DNA of 58,945 nt from an uncultured Bacteroidota bacterium (GCA_902511755.1 CABXGL010000002.1:65973-124917); one strand, 5' to 3'. Numbered from the stretch's first letter, positions 29,417-37,642 are shown. Numbers and translations are program-made. Notes: generated from the letters alone by a model not told the origin.

Positions 29417-30091
29417 TTAAATTTTATAAGATTTTTCAAGTATTTGAATGTCATTTAGAAGTTTATCCATTTCTTCTTTATTAGTGCCATCATAAAATCC
29501 TCGTATTCTTTTTTCTTTATCAATTAAAACAAAATTTTCAGTATGAATCATATCATACTTGCCCCCATCACCATTATTTTTTGCAACTAAATATGATTTT
29601 CGTGCAAGCTCATAAATATCTTTTTTTTCACCTGTCAATAAATTCCATCTGGAATCATCAACTCCTTTTTCAATTGCATATTTTTTTAATTGAGCAACTG
29701 AATCTATTTCAGGAGTTACTGAGTAAGAAACCAGAAGAATATCTTTATTTATAGTTTTTTCTTGTATATAAAACATATTCTCTGTCATTATTGGACATAT
29801 TGAAGGGCATGTTGTAAAAAAGAAATCTGCTACATAAATTTTATTATTATAATTTTCTTCTGTAACTGTTTCTCCATTTTGGTTTGTTAATGAAAAATTG
29901 GAAATTTTATGATATTTTTTTACATGATGAATACTATCTTCAACAAGCTCAGAGGAAACCATATTTGGACTGAAAATAGGCAGTGTAACTTTAGGTTTTA
30001 AAATGTAATAAAAAGATGTTAAAACAATAATAGACAGGGAGGTCATTATTATAATTAGAGGACTATATCTTTTGAAAAATTTTTTATACAA
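29417..30091 (-). CDS. SCO1/SenC/PrrC family copper-binding thioredoxin-like protein
   Basis: 224 aa with one N-terminal membrane anchor (about residues 14-32). The thioredoxin-like core has FFFTTCPSICPIMTENM (CxxxC copper site) and a later His in MIHTENFVLID, the three copper ligands of SCO proteins. SCO proteins deliver copper to cytochrome c oxidase CuA or act as thiol-disulfide reductases. It is first gene of a minus-strand unit with the P19-like protein. Confidence 0.88.
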   Translation of the reverse strand: MYKKFFKRYSPLIIIMTSLSIIVLTSFYYILKPKVTLPIFSPNMVSSELVEDSIHHVKKYHKISNFSLTNQNGETVTEENYNNKIYVADFFFTTCPSICPIMTENMFYIQEKTINKDILLVSYSVTPEIDSVAQLKKYAIEKGVDDSRWNLLTGEKKDIYELARKSYLVAKNNGDGGKYDMIHTENFVLIDKEKRIRGFYDGTNKEEMDKLLNDIQILEKSYKI

Positions 30092-30176
30092 ATCTTATTT
30101 TTCCTCAAAATTAAATCATTTTAAAATCATAACAATACATAGTTTAAAATACTTTTTTTAGATTAATTTAAAAACG

Positions 30177-30184
30177 TATTTTTG
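30177..30184 (+). promoter_or_regulatory. -7 element for the RseP-like protease
   Basis: TATTTTTG, a full match to TAnnTTTG, 17 bp before the ATG at 30202. The -33 position holds a T run and no clean TTTG. Confidence 0.5.
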
Positions 30185-30201
30185 GTCACTGATTTTTAAC
30201 T

Positions 30202-31515
30202 ATGATATTTTTAATAAAAGCAATACAATTAATATTAAGTCTAGCTATAATTGTAGTCCTTCATGAATTGGGACACTTTATTCCTGCCAAATATTTTAAA
30301 ACTAAAGTTGAGAAGTTCTATTTATTTTTTGATTGGCCTTATACATTGTTTAAAAAGAAAATTGGTGAAACAGAATATGGAATTGGAGTTCTCCCTTTAG
30401 GAGGATATGTAAAAATTGCTGGAATGATTGATGAAAGCATGGATACGGAACACCTTAATAAAGAGCCTGAGCCATGGGAATTTAGATCCAAGCCGGCATG
30501 GCAAAGACTTATTATTATGCTTGGCGGAATTACAGTAAATCTAATTCTAGGTTTTGCTATTTATATGATGATCGCTTTTGTTTGGGGCAAAACTATTTTA
30601 ACAAATGAGAATATGCCTGGCGGATTTGAGGTTTCTGAATTAGTACAACCATATGGATTTAAAGATGGAGATAAGATTTTGCAGGTTAATGGGGAAGATT
30701 TAGAGAATATAATAGACATTAATAAATTTTTGTTTTTAAGGGATGTTAGTGAAGTAAGAGTACAACATTATGATGGGACAAGAGAAAACATTTCAGTCCC
30801 TGAAGACATTGGAACAATAATGTTTACAAATGGAGTTATGCGTCCTTTTACTCCCTTAGTTCAACCTATTTTAGATTCAATAAGTCCAAATTCACCAGCT
30901 GAAAATGCAGGATTAAAATCAGGCGATAAAATTGTTAGAGTTAATGGGAATGAGATTATTAAATGGCAAGATTTTACTGAATTAGTAAAAGCAAATACTT
31001 CCCCTAATATTAATATTGAAATAGAAAGAGAAAACGAAATTATTTCTAATATTATTCCATTAAATGAGGAAAATAAAATAGGTGTTACTGTTTTATTGCC
31101 TAAAATAATTCCTACAAAATTAGAATATTCTTTTTTTGAAAGTTTTTCTGAAGGATATAATATTGCTTATTGGACTCTTGCAGATTATGTAGGACAATTT
31201 AAATACGTTTTTACTAAAGAGGGAGCTTCTCAACTTGGAGGGTTTGGAACTATTGGCAAATTATTTCCAGCCACTTGGAATTGGCAAGGGTTTTGGGAAA
31301 CAACAGCTCTAATTTCTATAATTTTAGCATTTATGAATGTGTTACCAATCCCTGCTTTGGACGGAGGACATGTAATGTTTTTATTTTATGAAATGATTAC
31401 TGGCAGAAAACCAAATGATAAGTTTATGGAGTATGCACAAATCTTTGGGTTTTTTCTATTAATTGCTCTAGTTTTATATGCAAACGGGATGGATATTGTT
31501 AGATGGCTTTTTTAA
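30202..31515 (+). CDS. rseP: Site-2 intramembrane metalloprotease RseP
   Basis: 437 aa. HELGH (residues 21-25) is the HExxH zinc motif in the first membrane helix, and NVLPIPALDGGHVMFLFYE near the C-terminus has the second motif (N-P-x-P-x-L-D-G). Between them lie two PDZ-like regions (about residues 130-200 and 210-290, the second with NSPAENAGLKSGDKIVRVNG). It cleaves membrane-bound anti-sigma factors or signal-peptide remnants. It stands alone just ahead of tRNA-Asn. Confidence 0.9.
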   Translation: MIFLIKAIQLILSLAIIVVLHELGHFIPAKYFKTKVEKFYLFFDWPYTLFKKKIGETEYGIGVLPLGGYVKIAGMIDESMDTEHLNKEPEPWEFRSKPAWQRLIIMLGGITVNLILGFAIYMMIAFVWGKTILTNENMPGGFEVSELVQPYGFKDGDKILQVNGEDLENIIDINKFLFLRDVSEVRVQHYDGTRENISVPEDIGTIMFTNGVMRPFTPLVQPILDSISPNSPAENAGLKSGDKIVRVNGNEIIKWQDFTELVKANTSPNINIEIERENEIISNIIPLNEENKIGVTVLLPKIIPTKLEYSFFESFSEGYNIAYWTLADYVGQFKYVFTKEGASQLGGFGTIGKLFPATWNWQGFWETTALISIILAFMNVLPIPALDGGHVMFLFYEMITGRKPNDKFMEYAQIFGFFLLIALVLYANGMDIVRWLF

Positions 31516-31522
31516 TTAATAA

Positions 31523-31553
31523 TTTGACCACAATGAAATATAATTTATATTTG
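31523..31553 (+). promoter_or_regulatory. Promoter of tRNA-Asn
   Basis: TTTG (31523-31526), 19 bp, TATATTTG (31546-31553). A perfect match to the Bacteroidota consensus, about 24 bp ahead of the mature tRNA. Confidence 0.8.
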
Positions 31554-31576
31554 CCCTCGTTCTAAAAAAACAAAAT

Positions 31577-31650
31577 TCCTCCTTAGCTCAGTTGGTTAGA
31601 GCATCTGACTGTTAATCAGAGGGTCCAAGGTTCGAGTCCTTGAGGGGGAG
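31577..31650 (+). tRNA. tRNA-Asn (anticodon GTT)
   Basis: 74 nt, complete cloverleaf: acceptor TCCTCCT pairs with AGGGGGA (one G-T pair), D stem GCTC/GAGC, anticodon stem TCTGA/TCAGA with loop CTGTTAA (GTT at 31611-31613), T stem CAAGG/CCTTG with loop TTCGAGT, discriminator G. CCA is not encoded. It marks the left edge of the accessory island; its 3' end was not found repeated at the right edge. Confidence 0.97.
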
Positions 31651-31678
31651 CAAGTAATACCGTTACACTACACATTCT

Positions 31679-31705
31679 AAACCTTCGAGAAATCGGAGGT
31701 TTTTT
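31679..31705 (+). terminator. Intrinsic terminator after tRNA-Asn
   Basis: AAACCTTCG and CGGAGGTTT pair (one T-G wobble) around a short AGAAAT loop, followed by a T run. It would end the tRNA transcript. Confidence 0.75.
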
Positions 31706-32279
31706 CTTTTCAGCGTAATTAAGGTTTGGCTCTCACCTTGTCTAACCATTCGTGAAAGCCTTCTAAAAGGACTTACTTAATTGACAATAATAATCTCAAA
31801 GAACACATTAAATTTACTAAAACTGACAGACATTTGACAGACATTATGTTCTTTTCGACTTTTATAAGTTTTCACAAAGAATGTTGTTCCAACATATCTG
31901 AGCTAAGGACTATCTCTTAAAAATACAAAATCACTATCCACTTTACGTTATATAATTATATGAGTTTAAACTTGGTACATAGAACTCATTAAGACGTTAG
32001 AGAACCAAGATATTTTCTACAAAGAACCTTTAGTTTCCCAATAGGGTTCAACGTTATAAACTCGGATAGAGTGTGTAAGTGGGTAAGCACAGCAGTTTTT
32101 CCTGTGTCAGTAGTAATAGACACCGATTGAATAGGTTTTCTGCCTTGATTCTGATGGAGGGTTCTTCATATAAAAAGAGTAACATCTTTTTTAAATGAGG
32201 TATGCAGAAGATTATTTAGATAAAGTGCCCTTACGGGCAGTCTGGTACGAAAAAATTTAATAATAAAATACTATAAAAT
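31706..32279. other. Gene-free stretch at the left edge of the island
   Basis: No ORF of note in any frame. It holds two 9-bp direct repeats GACAGACAT (31825-31833 and 31836-31844, one helical turn apart) inside an 8-bp inverted repeat AAAGAACA/TGTTCTTT (31798-31805, 31847-31854). The part 31980-32250 is less AT-rich than its surroundings and has small hairpins, for example CACAG/CTGTG at about 32087-32105 and TGCCC/GGGCA near 32225-32240. It may hold a structured RNA or the remains of an integration module; neither is proved. Confidence 0.5.
31798..31854. repeat. Inverted repeat enclosing paired direct repeats
   Basis: AAAGAACA ... TGTTCTTT arms (8 bp, perfect) enclose GACAGACAT-tt-GACAGACAT. 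The 11-bp period puts both copies on the same helix face, as in sites for recombination accessory proteins or repressors. Position 150-200 bp after tRNA-Asn suits an attachment or excision-control region. Confidence 0.55.
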
Positions 32280-32525
32280 ATGCCAAGACCTAAAGGAAGT
32301 CCTAACAAGCTGACTTCAGAAATAAAAGAAAGATTAGCCACCATTGTAAGTAATGCAATGGCTTCTATTGATATAGATTCAATGACTCAAAATGAGAGGT
32401 TAAAACTTATTCAAATAGGACTTACTTATGTAGTTCCAAGATTAAAACACACAGAAGAAACCAATGAAGAACCAAGAAACTTTCAAATAGAAATTATAAA
32501 CAAAACGTCTGATTTAGACAAATAA
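32280..32525 (+). CDS. Small basic protein, unknown, upstream of a restriction-modification pair
   Basis: 81 aa starting MPRPKGSPNKLTSEIKERL, a basic PRPKGSxNK leader like that seen in some phage-type small DNA-binding proteins. The rest is helical with an acidic C-terminus. It lies 11 bp before the restriction endonuclease gene, so it could be a control protein, but no helix-turn-helix of the usual C-protein type is recognised. Confidence 0.55.
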   Translation: MPRPKGSPNKLTSEIKERLATIVSNAMASIDIDSMTQNERLKLIQIGLTYVVPRLKHTEETNEEPRNFQIEIINKTSDLDK

Positions 32526-32536
32526 AGTTTTGTAAA

Positions 32537-33463
32537 TTGGTCCTTAATAAACAATTATTAAAAATAAAATTGAGTTTAAAAAAATCCTTGCCTATAATTA
32601 CTGAAATTCCTGAAAATGAAACAAAGGAGTTGGATAAGTTAATTAAATCTTACCGAAAAAAACATATCAGAACATCTCAAGCTATAGTTGATAAAACCTT
32701 TAATGAAAATAAGTCATTTTTAAATGAAATTAAAAATGGAAATGTTAGTAAATCAGTCTCCCAGTTAAGAGAAATTGCTTGGAAAGATTATCTAAAAGAT
32801 GAGGTTCAGTTTAATATTCTTTTAATGCAAGAATTATATAAGTTCTTCAAAACCCCTCAATATATTTTAGATGCTCTTTTGGACAATAATTTATCCAACT
32901 TAAATAACAAACAATTAAAAGAACAAATTATAAATATTTGTGGAGAATACGCGGGCAGGGTATACCCATACATATATAAAATAGCGCTAAGCAACACAAA
33001 TTCAAGAAGGTCCAGAGCTGGAAAAACTTTTGAGGCCATTATTTATAAAGTCTACGAGTGTTTAGATTATTCTTATGACTCTCAGGGAAAAGTTGGTCGA
33101 AAAATATTCACTGAATTGGGTCTTGGAAAGAAAGTAGATTCTATTTTGCCCAGTATTTCTGCATACGGAAAACGCAGAAATAAAACTATAGTTGGAACAA
33201 TGAAAACCTCACTACGTGAACGATGGCAAGAGGTCGCTGAAGAAATTGAAAGAACTAAAATTCCAGAAATTCATTTACTAACTGCAGATGAAGAAATAGC
33301 AGAAAGTAAAGCACAAGAAATGAACAATCATAATATTATTGTGGTTGCTTATGATTGGGTTTCAAATTCGGAATCTTTAAAATCAATGAAAAACATTATT
33401 AGTTTTGAAGAGTATCTTTTTGAAGAAATTCCAAGTATTTTAAAATACTGGGATAATGAGTAA
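32537..33463 (+). CDS. Type II restriction endonuclease, EcoRII-C/SsoII/PspGI-like
   Basis: 308 aa, starting with TTG (no earlier start in frame; next ATG is after about 92 residues). The segment NTNSRRSRAGKTFEAIIYKV and the downstream KTSLRERWQEVAEEIE are the conserved core of the EcoRII C-terminal fold, whose members cut CCWGG or CCNGG-type sites. Length equals that of SsoII-type enzymes without the EcoRII N-terminal effector domain. The gene overlaps the cytosine methylase by 8 bp, completing a restriction-modification pair. The exact recognition site is inferred from family only. Confidence 0.8.
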   Translation: MVLNKQLLKIKLSLKKSLPIITEIPENETKELDKLIKSYRKKHIRTSQAIVDKTFNENKSFLNEIKNGNVSKSVSQLREIAWKDYLKDEVQFNILLMQELYKFFKTPQYILDALLDNNLSNLNNKQLKEQIINICGEYAGRVYPYIYKIALSNTNSRRSRAGKTFEAIIYKVYECLDYSYDSQGKVGRKIFTELGLGKKVDSILPSISAYGKRRNKTIVGTMKTSLRERWQEVAEEIERTKIPEIHLLTADEEIAESKAQEMNNHNIIVVAYDWVSNSESLKSMKNIISFEEYLFEEIPSILKYWDNE

Positions 33464-34385
33464 AAAAATTAAAATAATAGATTTATTTGCTGGAATTGGA
33501 GGGATTAGACTTGGATTTGAAAATGCTTCAAATAATATTGAATGTGTTTTTACAAGTGAGTGGGACAAATATTCCCAAATAACTTATAAAGAAAATTACC
33601 CAAATGAAGAAGTTTTTGGAGATATTACCAAAATAGATGATAAACTAATCCCAAATCACGACATATTACTTGCAGGATTTCCTTGTCAAGCCTTTTCTCA
33701 AGCAGGTTTAGGGAAAGGGTTTTCAGACACCAGAGGGACATTATTTTTTGATATTGAAAGAATCCTTATTGAAAAACAACCAAAAGCATTTTTACTTGAA
33801 AATGTAAAACGTTTAAAAACTCACGATGAAGGAAAAACTTTAAAAATAATCTTAAAACATTTAAAAAAAGCAGGATATAAAAATATTTATTTTCAAGTTT
33901 TGAGGGCAAGAGATTTCGGCTTACCACAAAATAGAGAAAGAATATTTATTGTTGGTTTTTTGGATGACAAAATCAAATTTGAATTTCCTAAACCAATATT
34001 GAGTAAGACATCAGTTGGAGATATCTTGCAGAGTCGCGTTGATGATAAGTATACAATTTCGGATAAACTTTGGGCTGGTCATAAAAGAAGGAAAAGAGAA
34101 AATAAATTAAAAGGTAAAGGGTTTGGTTATGGTATCGTTGATAAAAACTCAGAATACACTAACACTATTTCTGCAAGATATTATAAGGATGGAAGCGAAA
34201 TTCTACTCTCCCAACAAGGTTTAAATCCAAGAAAATTAACTCCAAGAGAATGTGCGAGATTACAAGGGTTTCCGGATTCATTTAAAATTCCGGTCTCCGA
34301 TAATCAAGCCTACAGACAGTTTGGTAATAGTGTTCCTGTAAATGTTATAGAAAAAGTTGCTAAGCAAATGCTAAAACATTTATAA
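33456..34385 (+). CDS. DNA (cytosine-5) methyltransferase, Dcm-like
   Basis: 309 aa. Motif I IDLFAGIGGIRLGFE, motif IV GFPCQAFSQAG (catalytic Cys), motif VI LLENVKRL, motif VIII QNRERIFIVGF and motif X QFGNSVPVNV are in the standard order, with the target-recognition region between about residues 185 and 255. It protects the sites cut by the preceding endonuclease. There is no N-terminal helix-turn-helix extension as in M.SsoII. Repeat A begins 17 bp after its stop, so it is the last gene before the cassette array. Confidence 0.92.
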   Translation: MSKKIKIIDLFAGIGGIRLGFENASNNIECVFTSEWDKYSQITYKENYPNEEVFGDITKIDDKLIPNHDILLAGFPCQAFSQAGLGKGFSDTRGTLFFDIERILIEKQPKAFLLENVKRLKTHDEGKTLKIILKHLKKAGYKNIYFQVLRARDFGLPQNRERIFIVGFLDDKIKFEFPKPILSKTSVGDILQSRVDDKYTISDKLWAGHKRRKRENKLKGKGFGYGIVDKNSEYTNTISARYYKDGSEILLSQQGLNPRKLTPRECARLQGFPDSFKIPVSDNQAYRQFGNSVPVNVIEKVAKQMLKHL

Positions 34386-34402
34386 ACAAGTTTTAAGAAT
34401 TA

Positions 34403-34455
34403 TAAACCATAGGCATATCTTCTTCTTTTAATTCAGCAATTCTTATATTTAGGTT
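34403..34455 (+). repeat. Repeat A, copy 1 (type 1 tail)
   Basis: It has the full core TAAACCATAGGCATATCTTC plus TTCTTTTAATTCAG and the tail AATTCTTATATTTAGGTT, which runs directly into the ATG at 34456. This copy follows the cytosine methylase stop by 17 bp, the only copy not overlapping a stop codon. The tail contains TATATTTA, one base off a -7 element. Confidence 0.85.
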
Positions 34456-34665
34456 ATGAAAAAACTATTTCTACTATTATTTATTACGCTACTTATTATT
34501 GTTTTGTTTTCAGAATACAATGCCAATGAAACACAAAAAATGCTAGATGCGAAAGAAGAAGAAATTGATGAGAAAATAAGAATTGCAAAAGAAAAGATAG
34601 AGAAAGCTAAAGACACCATTCCTCTAGTACCTTTAGTCCCTGCAAAAAAAATTGACAGTTTATGA
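34456..34665 (+). CDS. Small protein with one N-terminal membrane segment and coiled coil
   Basis: 69 aa. MKKLFLLLFITLLIIVLF is a membrane anchor or uncleaved signal derived from repeat B; residues 25-55 (AKEEEIDEKIRIAKEKIEKA) form a charged helix that may be a coiled coil. Its stop overlaps the next ATG (ATGA), so a two-gene unit with the 37-aa protein is likely. Function unknown. Confidence 0.55.
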   Translation: MKKLFLLLFITLLIIVLFSEYNANETQKMLDAKEEEIDEKIRIAKEKIEKAKDTIPLVPLVPAKKIDSL

Positions 34666-34775
34666 AAAAACTACCAACTTGGGCAATAGTTATTATTGTT
34701 ATCATTTGCTTCCCAATTGGATTTAAACTTGGCAATGCAATTATGGATTGGATTTTAAACCTTTTGAATTTATAA
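34662..34775 (+). CDS. 37-aa membrane peptide
   Basis: MKKLPTWAIVIIVIICFPIG start, one hydrophobic helix, then a short amphipathic tail. It begins at the ATGA overlap with the previous gene, which supports it as real. Function unknown. Confidence 0.45.
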   Translation: MKKLPTWAIVIIVIICFPIGFKLGNAIMDWILNLLNL

Positions 34776-34779
34776 ATAA

Positions 34780-34797
34780 ATGAAAAAACTCCTTTAG
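34780..34797 (+). repeat. Repeat B remnant (truncated signal-peptide start)
   Basis: ATGAAAAAACTCCTT followed at once by TAG: a 5-codon MKKLL fragment that can encode nothing useful. It directly precedes an intact repeat-B gene at 34801, as if one copy had been cut short by insertion or recombination. Confidence 0.7.
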
Positions 34798-34800
34798 ATA

Positions 34801-35139
34801 ATGAAAAAACTACTTCCACTATTACTATTCTCATTTCTTTTTCAAAGCTGCTTCAGTTACAAATCAGTAAATTTTAATGATATTAGAAACAAAAAAAAAC
34901 AAAAGTTTAAGGTTGAAAAACTTGATAAAACAAATGCAAAAGGCAGATTAGTTTCTATTGATGAAAATACAATGATTTTAAAAAATAAAGGTAAAAGTCA
35001 AACAATTTCAAAAGAAGAAATATACGATGTGAAAGTTAGAAAATTTTCAATTATAAAATCTGCTGGTGGAGTTCTTGGTACTTATGGTATAATAGTGTTA
35101 GTTTTACCTGTTATTCTAGTAATTGCCTTGTTAATATAA
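34801..35139 (+). CDS. Small lipoprotein with C-terminal membrane helix
   Basis: 112 aa. The diverged repeat-B start is followed by a lipobox (LFQSC, Cys17). The middle KGRLVSIDENTMILKNKGKSQTI looks like a small beta-rich unit (SH3- or Sm-like), and residues about 90-112 are a hydrophobic helix. No family firmly recognised. Confidence 0.55.
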   Translation: MKKLLPLLLFSFLFQSCFSYKSVNFNDIRNKKKQKFKVEKLDKTNAKGRLVSIDENTMILKNKGKSQTISKEEIYDVKVRKFSIIKSAGGVLGTYGIIVLVLPVILVIALLI

Positions 35140-35141
35140 AT

Positions 35142-35858
35142 ATGAAAAAACTCCTTCTACTATTACTGTTTATTCCACTTGTTTCTTGTCAAAATGTAGA
35201 ATTAAGAAAAACTTATTATGAATCAGGAGAATTAGAATCTACAGTAAACTATGTAAATGGCTTAAAACAAGGAAGACTTTACTGGAATTATAAATCAGGA
35301 GAATTAGAATATACAGAAAACTATGTAGATGGTTTATTGCGAGGAGAACAAAAGGTATATTATAAATCAGGAGGATTAATGGCTACAGTAAACTATGTAG
35401 ATGGTTTAAAACAAGGCGAAGAAACAGGCTACTATGAGTCAGGAGAAAAACAATATACCCTAAACTATGTAGATGATTTAAGACAAGGAGAACGGAAGTT
35501 TTATTATGAATCAGGAGAATTAGAATCTACAACAAACTATGTAGATGGTTTAAGACAAGGAGAATCTAAGGAATATTATAGTTACTATAACTTTGGGGGA
35601 TTAAAAAAAACAATAAACTATGTAGATGATATAATACAAGGAGAAGTTAAGTGGTATTATGAATCAGGAGAATTACAATTAACAAGAAACTGGGTAGATG
35701 GTTTAACACAAGGAGAAGAAAAGTGGTATTATGAGTCAGGAGAATTAGAATCTACGGTAAACTATGTAGATAATTTAATGCAAGGAGAACGGAAGTGGTA
35801 TTATGAGTCAGGAGAATTAAAAGCTACTGTAAACTATGTAGATGGTGTTAAACAATAA
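35142..35858 (+). CDS. YwqK-like MORN-variant repeat lipoprotein
   Basis: 238 aa. Signal MKKLLLLLLFIPLVSC with lipobox LVSC; lipidation at Cys16. The mature protein is about nine near-identical repeats of roughly 24 residues, each of the form YYESGELESTVNYVDGLxQGE, as in YwqK/MORN_2 proteins, which are thought to bind membranes or act as antitoxin-like partners. The gene starts 3 bp after the previous stop. Repeat DNA is highly conserved, which suggests recent expansion. Compared with repeat B at 43835 a 3-bp loss changes SFGQ to SCQ and converts a signal-peptidase I site to a lipobox. Confidence 0.75.
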   Translation: MKKLLLLLLFIPLVSCQNVELRKTYYESGELESTVNYVNGLKQGRLYWNYKSGELEYTENYVDGLLRGEQKVYYKSGGLMATVNYVDGLKQGEETGYYESGEKQYTLNYVDDLRQGERKFYYESGELESTTNYVDGLRQGESKEYYSYYNFGGLKKTINYVDDIIQGEVKWYYESGELQLTRNWVDGLTQGEEKWYYESGELESTVNYVDNLMQGERKWYYESGELKATVNYVDGVKQ

Positions 35859-35874
35859 ACAAACTAAAATTAAA

Positions 35875-36831
35875 ATGAAAAAAGCAATTCTACTATTACT
35901 GTTTATTCCACTTGTGTCTTTTGGGCAGATTGACTCATCAGAAAGTGAAGTAATAAAAGAACCTGTTGTTCGTAATGAATTTTCTATTAAAATAACAGAT
36001 TTGTCAAATATTGAATCAAGAAAAATAGAATCTGAATACTCTATTATAGTCTATAAGAACAATGAAGTTTTTCAAAACATAAAAACCCCTGCAAATATGT
36101 CATATCATCCTTTTGAAGAACGATCTTTTGGCACTGCAGATATTAATTTTGATGGATATGATGATTTTTTATTTATTAATTCTATGGCAATGGTCAATTA
36201 TTCATATATCGTGTATTTATACAATCCATCTTCTGAAAAGTTTGAAATAAATGAAGATTATGGTTCTATCAGTTCACCTGAGTTTGATATTGATCATCAA
36301 ATTATCAAATCTTTTAATCGTGGAAATGCAGCTTATTATGAAACTGAGATTTATATTGTTTTAAATGATAAAATAACTCGTATCTCAAAGACTATAGATA
36401 ATTACGGAAGTAATACTTATAAATATATTATCTACGATGGAAAAAAAGAAGTTGATGTAAATGAAGCATTAAGAAGAGTTAAATTATATATTGGTTTTTT
36501 TAAAACTAAAAAGTTCAATATAATAATTGATCTACTTGATAATGGTAAATATAGATACGCATCTTGGAGTATATCAAGAAATTTAAGAAATAACCCTGAT
36601 TTGATTCTTAAAAATGGAGTTAAACAAGAATCTGAGAATGAAATATCTTATAAATTTAAAAAAGGAGAATTTAGTTATACGTGTATTTTTAATAAACTAA
36701 CGAATAATGGACATCTAAAAGTATTTCAAAATCAAAAGGAATTAGTTCAACAAAAAGCAAGCGTTTTTATTATACCAAATGAGGTAAAACAATATATAGG
36801 TAATAAACACAAAGTAATAATTTCATTATAA
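35875..36831 (+). CDS. Secreted protein, unknown, with N-terminal VCBS/FG-GAP-like part
   Basis: 318 aa from the repeat-B ATG at 35875 (MKKAILLLLFIPLVSFGQ, cleavage after FGQ). Earlier in-frame start at 35842 lies inside the previous gene and is not used. The segment SFGTADINFDGYDDFLFINS (about residues 85-105) resembles an FG-GAP/calcium-loop repeat, D-x-N-x-D-G-x-D-D. The C-terminal 120 residues are beta-rich with no known domain. Eleven bases later the next repeat-B gene starts. Confidence 0.6.
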   Translation: MKKAILLLLFIPLVSFGQIDSSESEVIKEPVVRNEFSIKITDLSNIESRKIESEYSIIVYKNNEVFQNIKTPANMSYHPFEERSFGTADINFDGYDDFLFINSMAMVNYSYIVYLYNPSSEKFEINEDYGSISSPEFDIDHQIIKSFNRGNAAYYETEIYIVLNDKITRISKTIDNYGSNTYKYIIYDGKKEVDVNEALRRVKLYIGFFKTKKFNIIIDLLDNGKYRYASWSISRNLRNNPDLILKNGVKQESENEISYKFKKGEFSYTCIFNKLTNNGHLKVFQNQKELVQQKASVFIIPNEVKQYIGNKHKVIISL

Positions 36832-36841
36832 ATTTAAAACA

Positions 36842-37642
36842 ATGAAAAAACTATTCCTTCTACTATTACTGTTTATTCCACTTTTGTCTTTTGGGCAGGT
36901 ACCGCAAACCATAGAAAGTAAATTTAGTATTCCAGATGGATACGAAAGAGTTTATAATGATGACTATTCTAAGTTTTTAAGACAATTTCCATTAAAAAAA
37001 GATAATACAGTACAACGCTCAGATGGCACATATAAAACAAATTCTAACATATGGGTTGCCGTATTTGATTATGATTTAGGGATTCATAAAACTCACCAGT
37101 GTGCGGATGCAGCAATTTATTTAAATGCTATGCATAAATATGAGCAGGGAATGGCTGGTCAAATAAAATATCATTTCACCAATGGAGATGTCACTAAATA
37201 CCAAGATTGGTTGGATGGAATAAATTATAAGTTAGATGAAAATAGAAGTTGGATTTTGCATAAAGAATGGACATCTCCAAGAGTTGACAATCTAGAAACA
37301 TTTAAAGAATGGATTAAAATAGTTTGGAAATGGGCAGGCACAAAGTCATTACCTTTTGATACAATGTCAGTAAATATGAAAGATATAATGCCTGGTGATG
37401 TTTTTAATAATAATGGTCACGCCGTTTCAGTCGTAGATGTTATAGTCAACAATAATACTGGTCATAAAAAATATATATTAGCACAAAGTTGGATGCGTGA
37501 TAGAAATACTGGCGAAGAACATCACATATTAATAAATCAAAATTCGAACGACGTTTGGTATGATTTGAATACTAATGAAACAATAGTTACACCTCAGTGG
37601 CGATTTGAACCAAATCATCTGATAAGATTTAATATTAACTAA
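36842..37642 (+). CDS. DUF4846 family secreted protein
   Basis: 266 aa with the repeat-B signal peptide (ends LLSFGQ). The DUF4846 landmarks are in order: FSIPDGYERV, FLRQFPLKKD, THQCADAAIYLNAMHKYE, YHFTNGDVTKYQDWLDG, then MPGDVFNNNGHAVSVVD. The D/H-G-H-A pattern near the end is reminiscent of a papain-like or NlpC-like site, but the family's activity is not known to me. Its TAA stop is the first three bases of repeat A copy 2. Confidence 0.75.
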   Translation: MKKLFLLLLLFIPLLSFGQVPQTIESKFSIPDGYERVYNDDYSKFLRQFPLKKDNTVQRSDGTYKTNSNIWVAVFDYDLGIHKTHQCADAAIYLNAMHKYEQGMAGQIKYHFTNGDVTKYQDWLDGINYKLDENRSWILHKEWTSPRVDNLETFKEWIKIVWKWAGTKSLPFDTMSVNMKDIMPGDVFNNNGHAVSVVDVIVNNNTGHKKYILAQSWMRDRNTGEEHHILINQNSNDVWYDLNTNETIVTPQWRFEPNHLIRFNIN

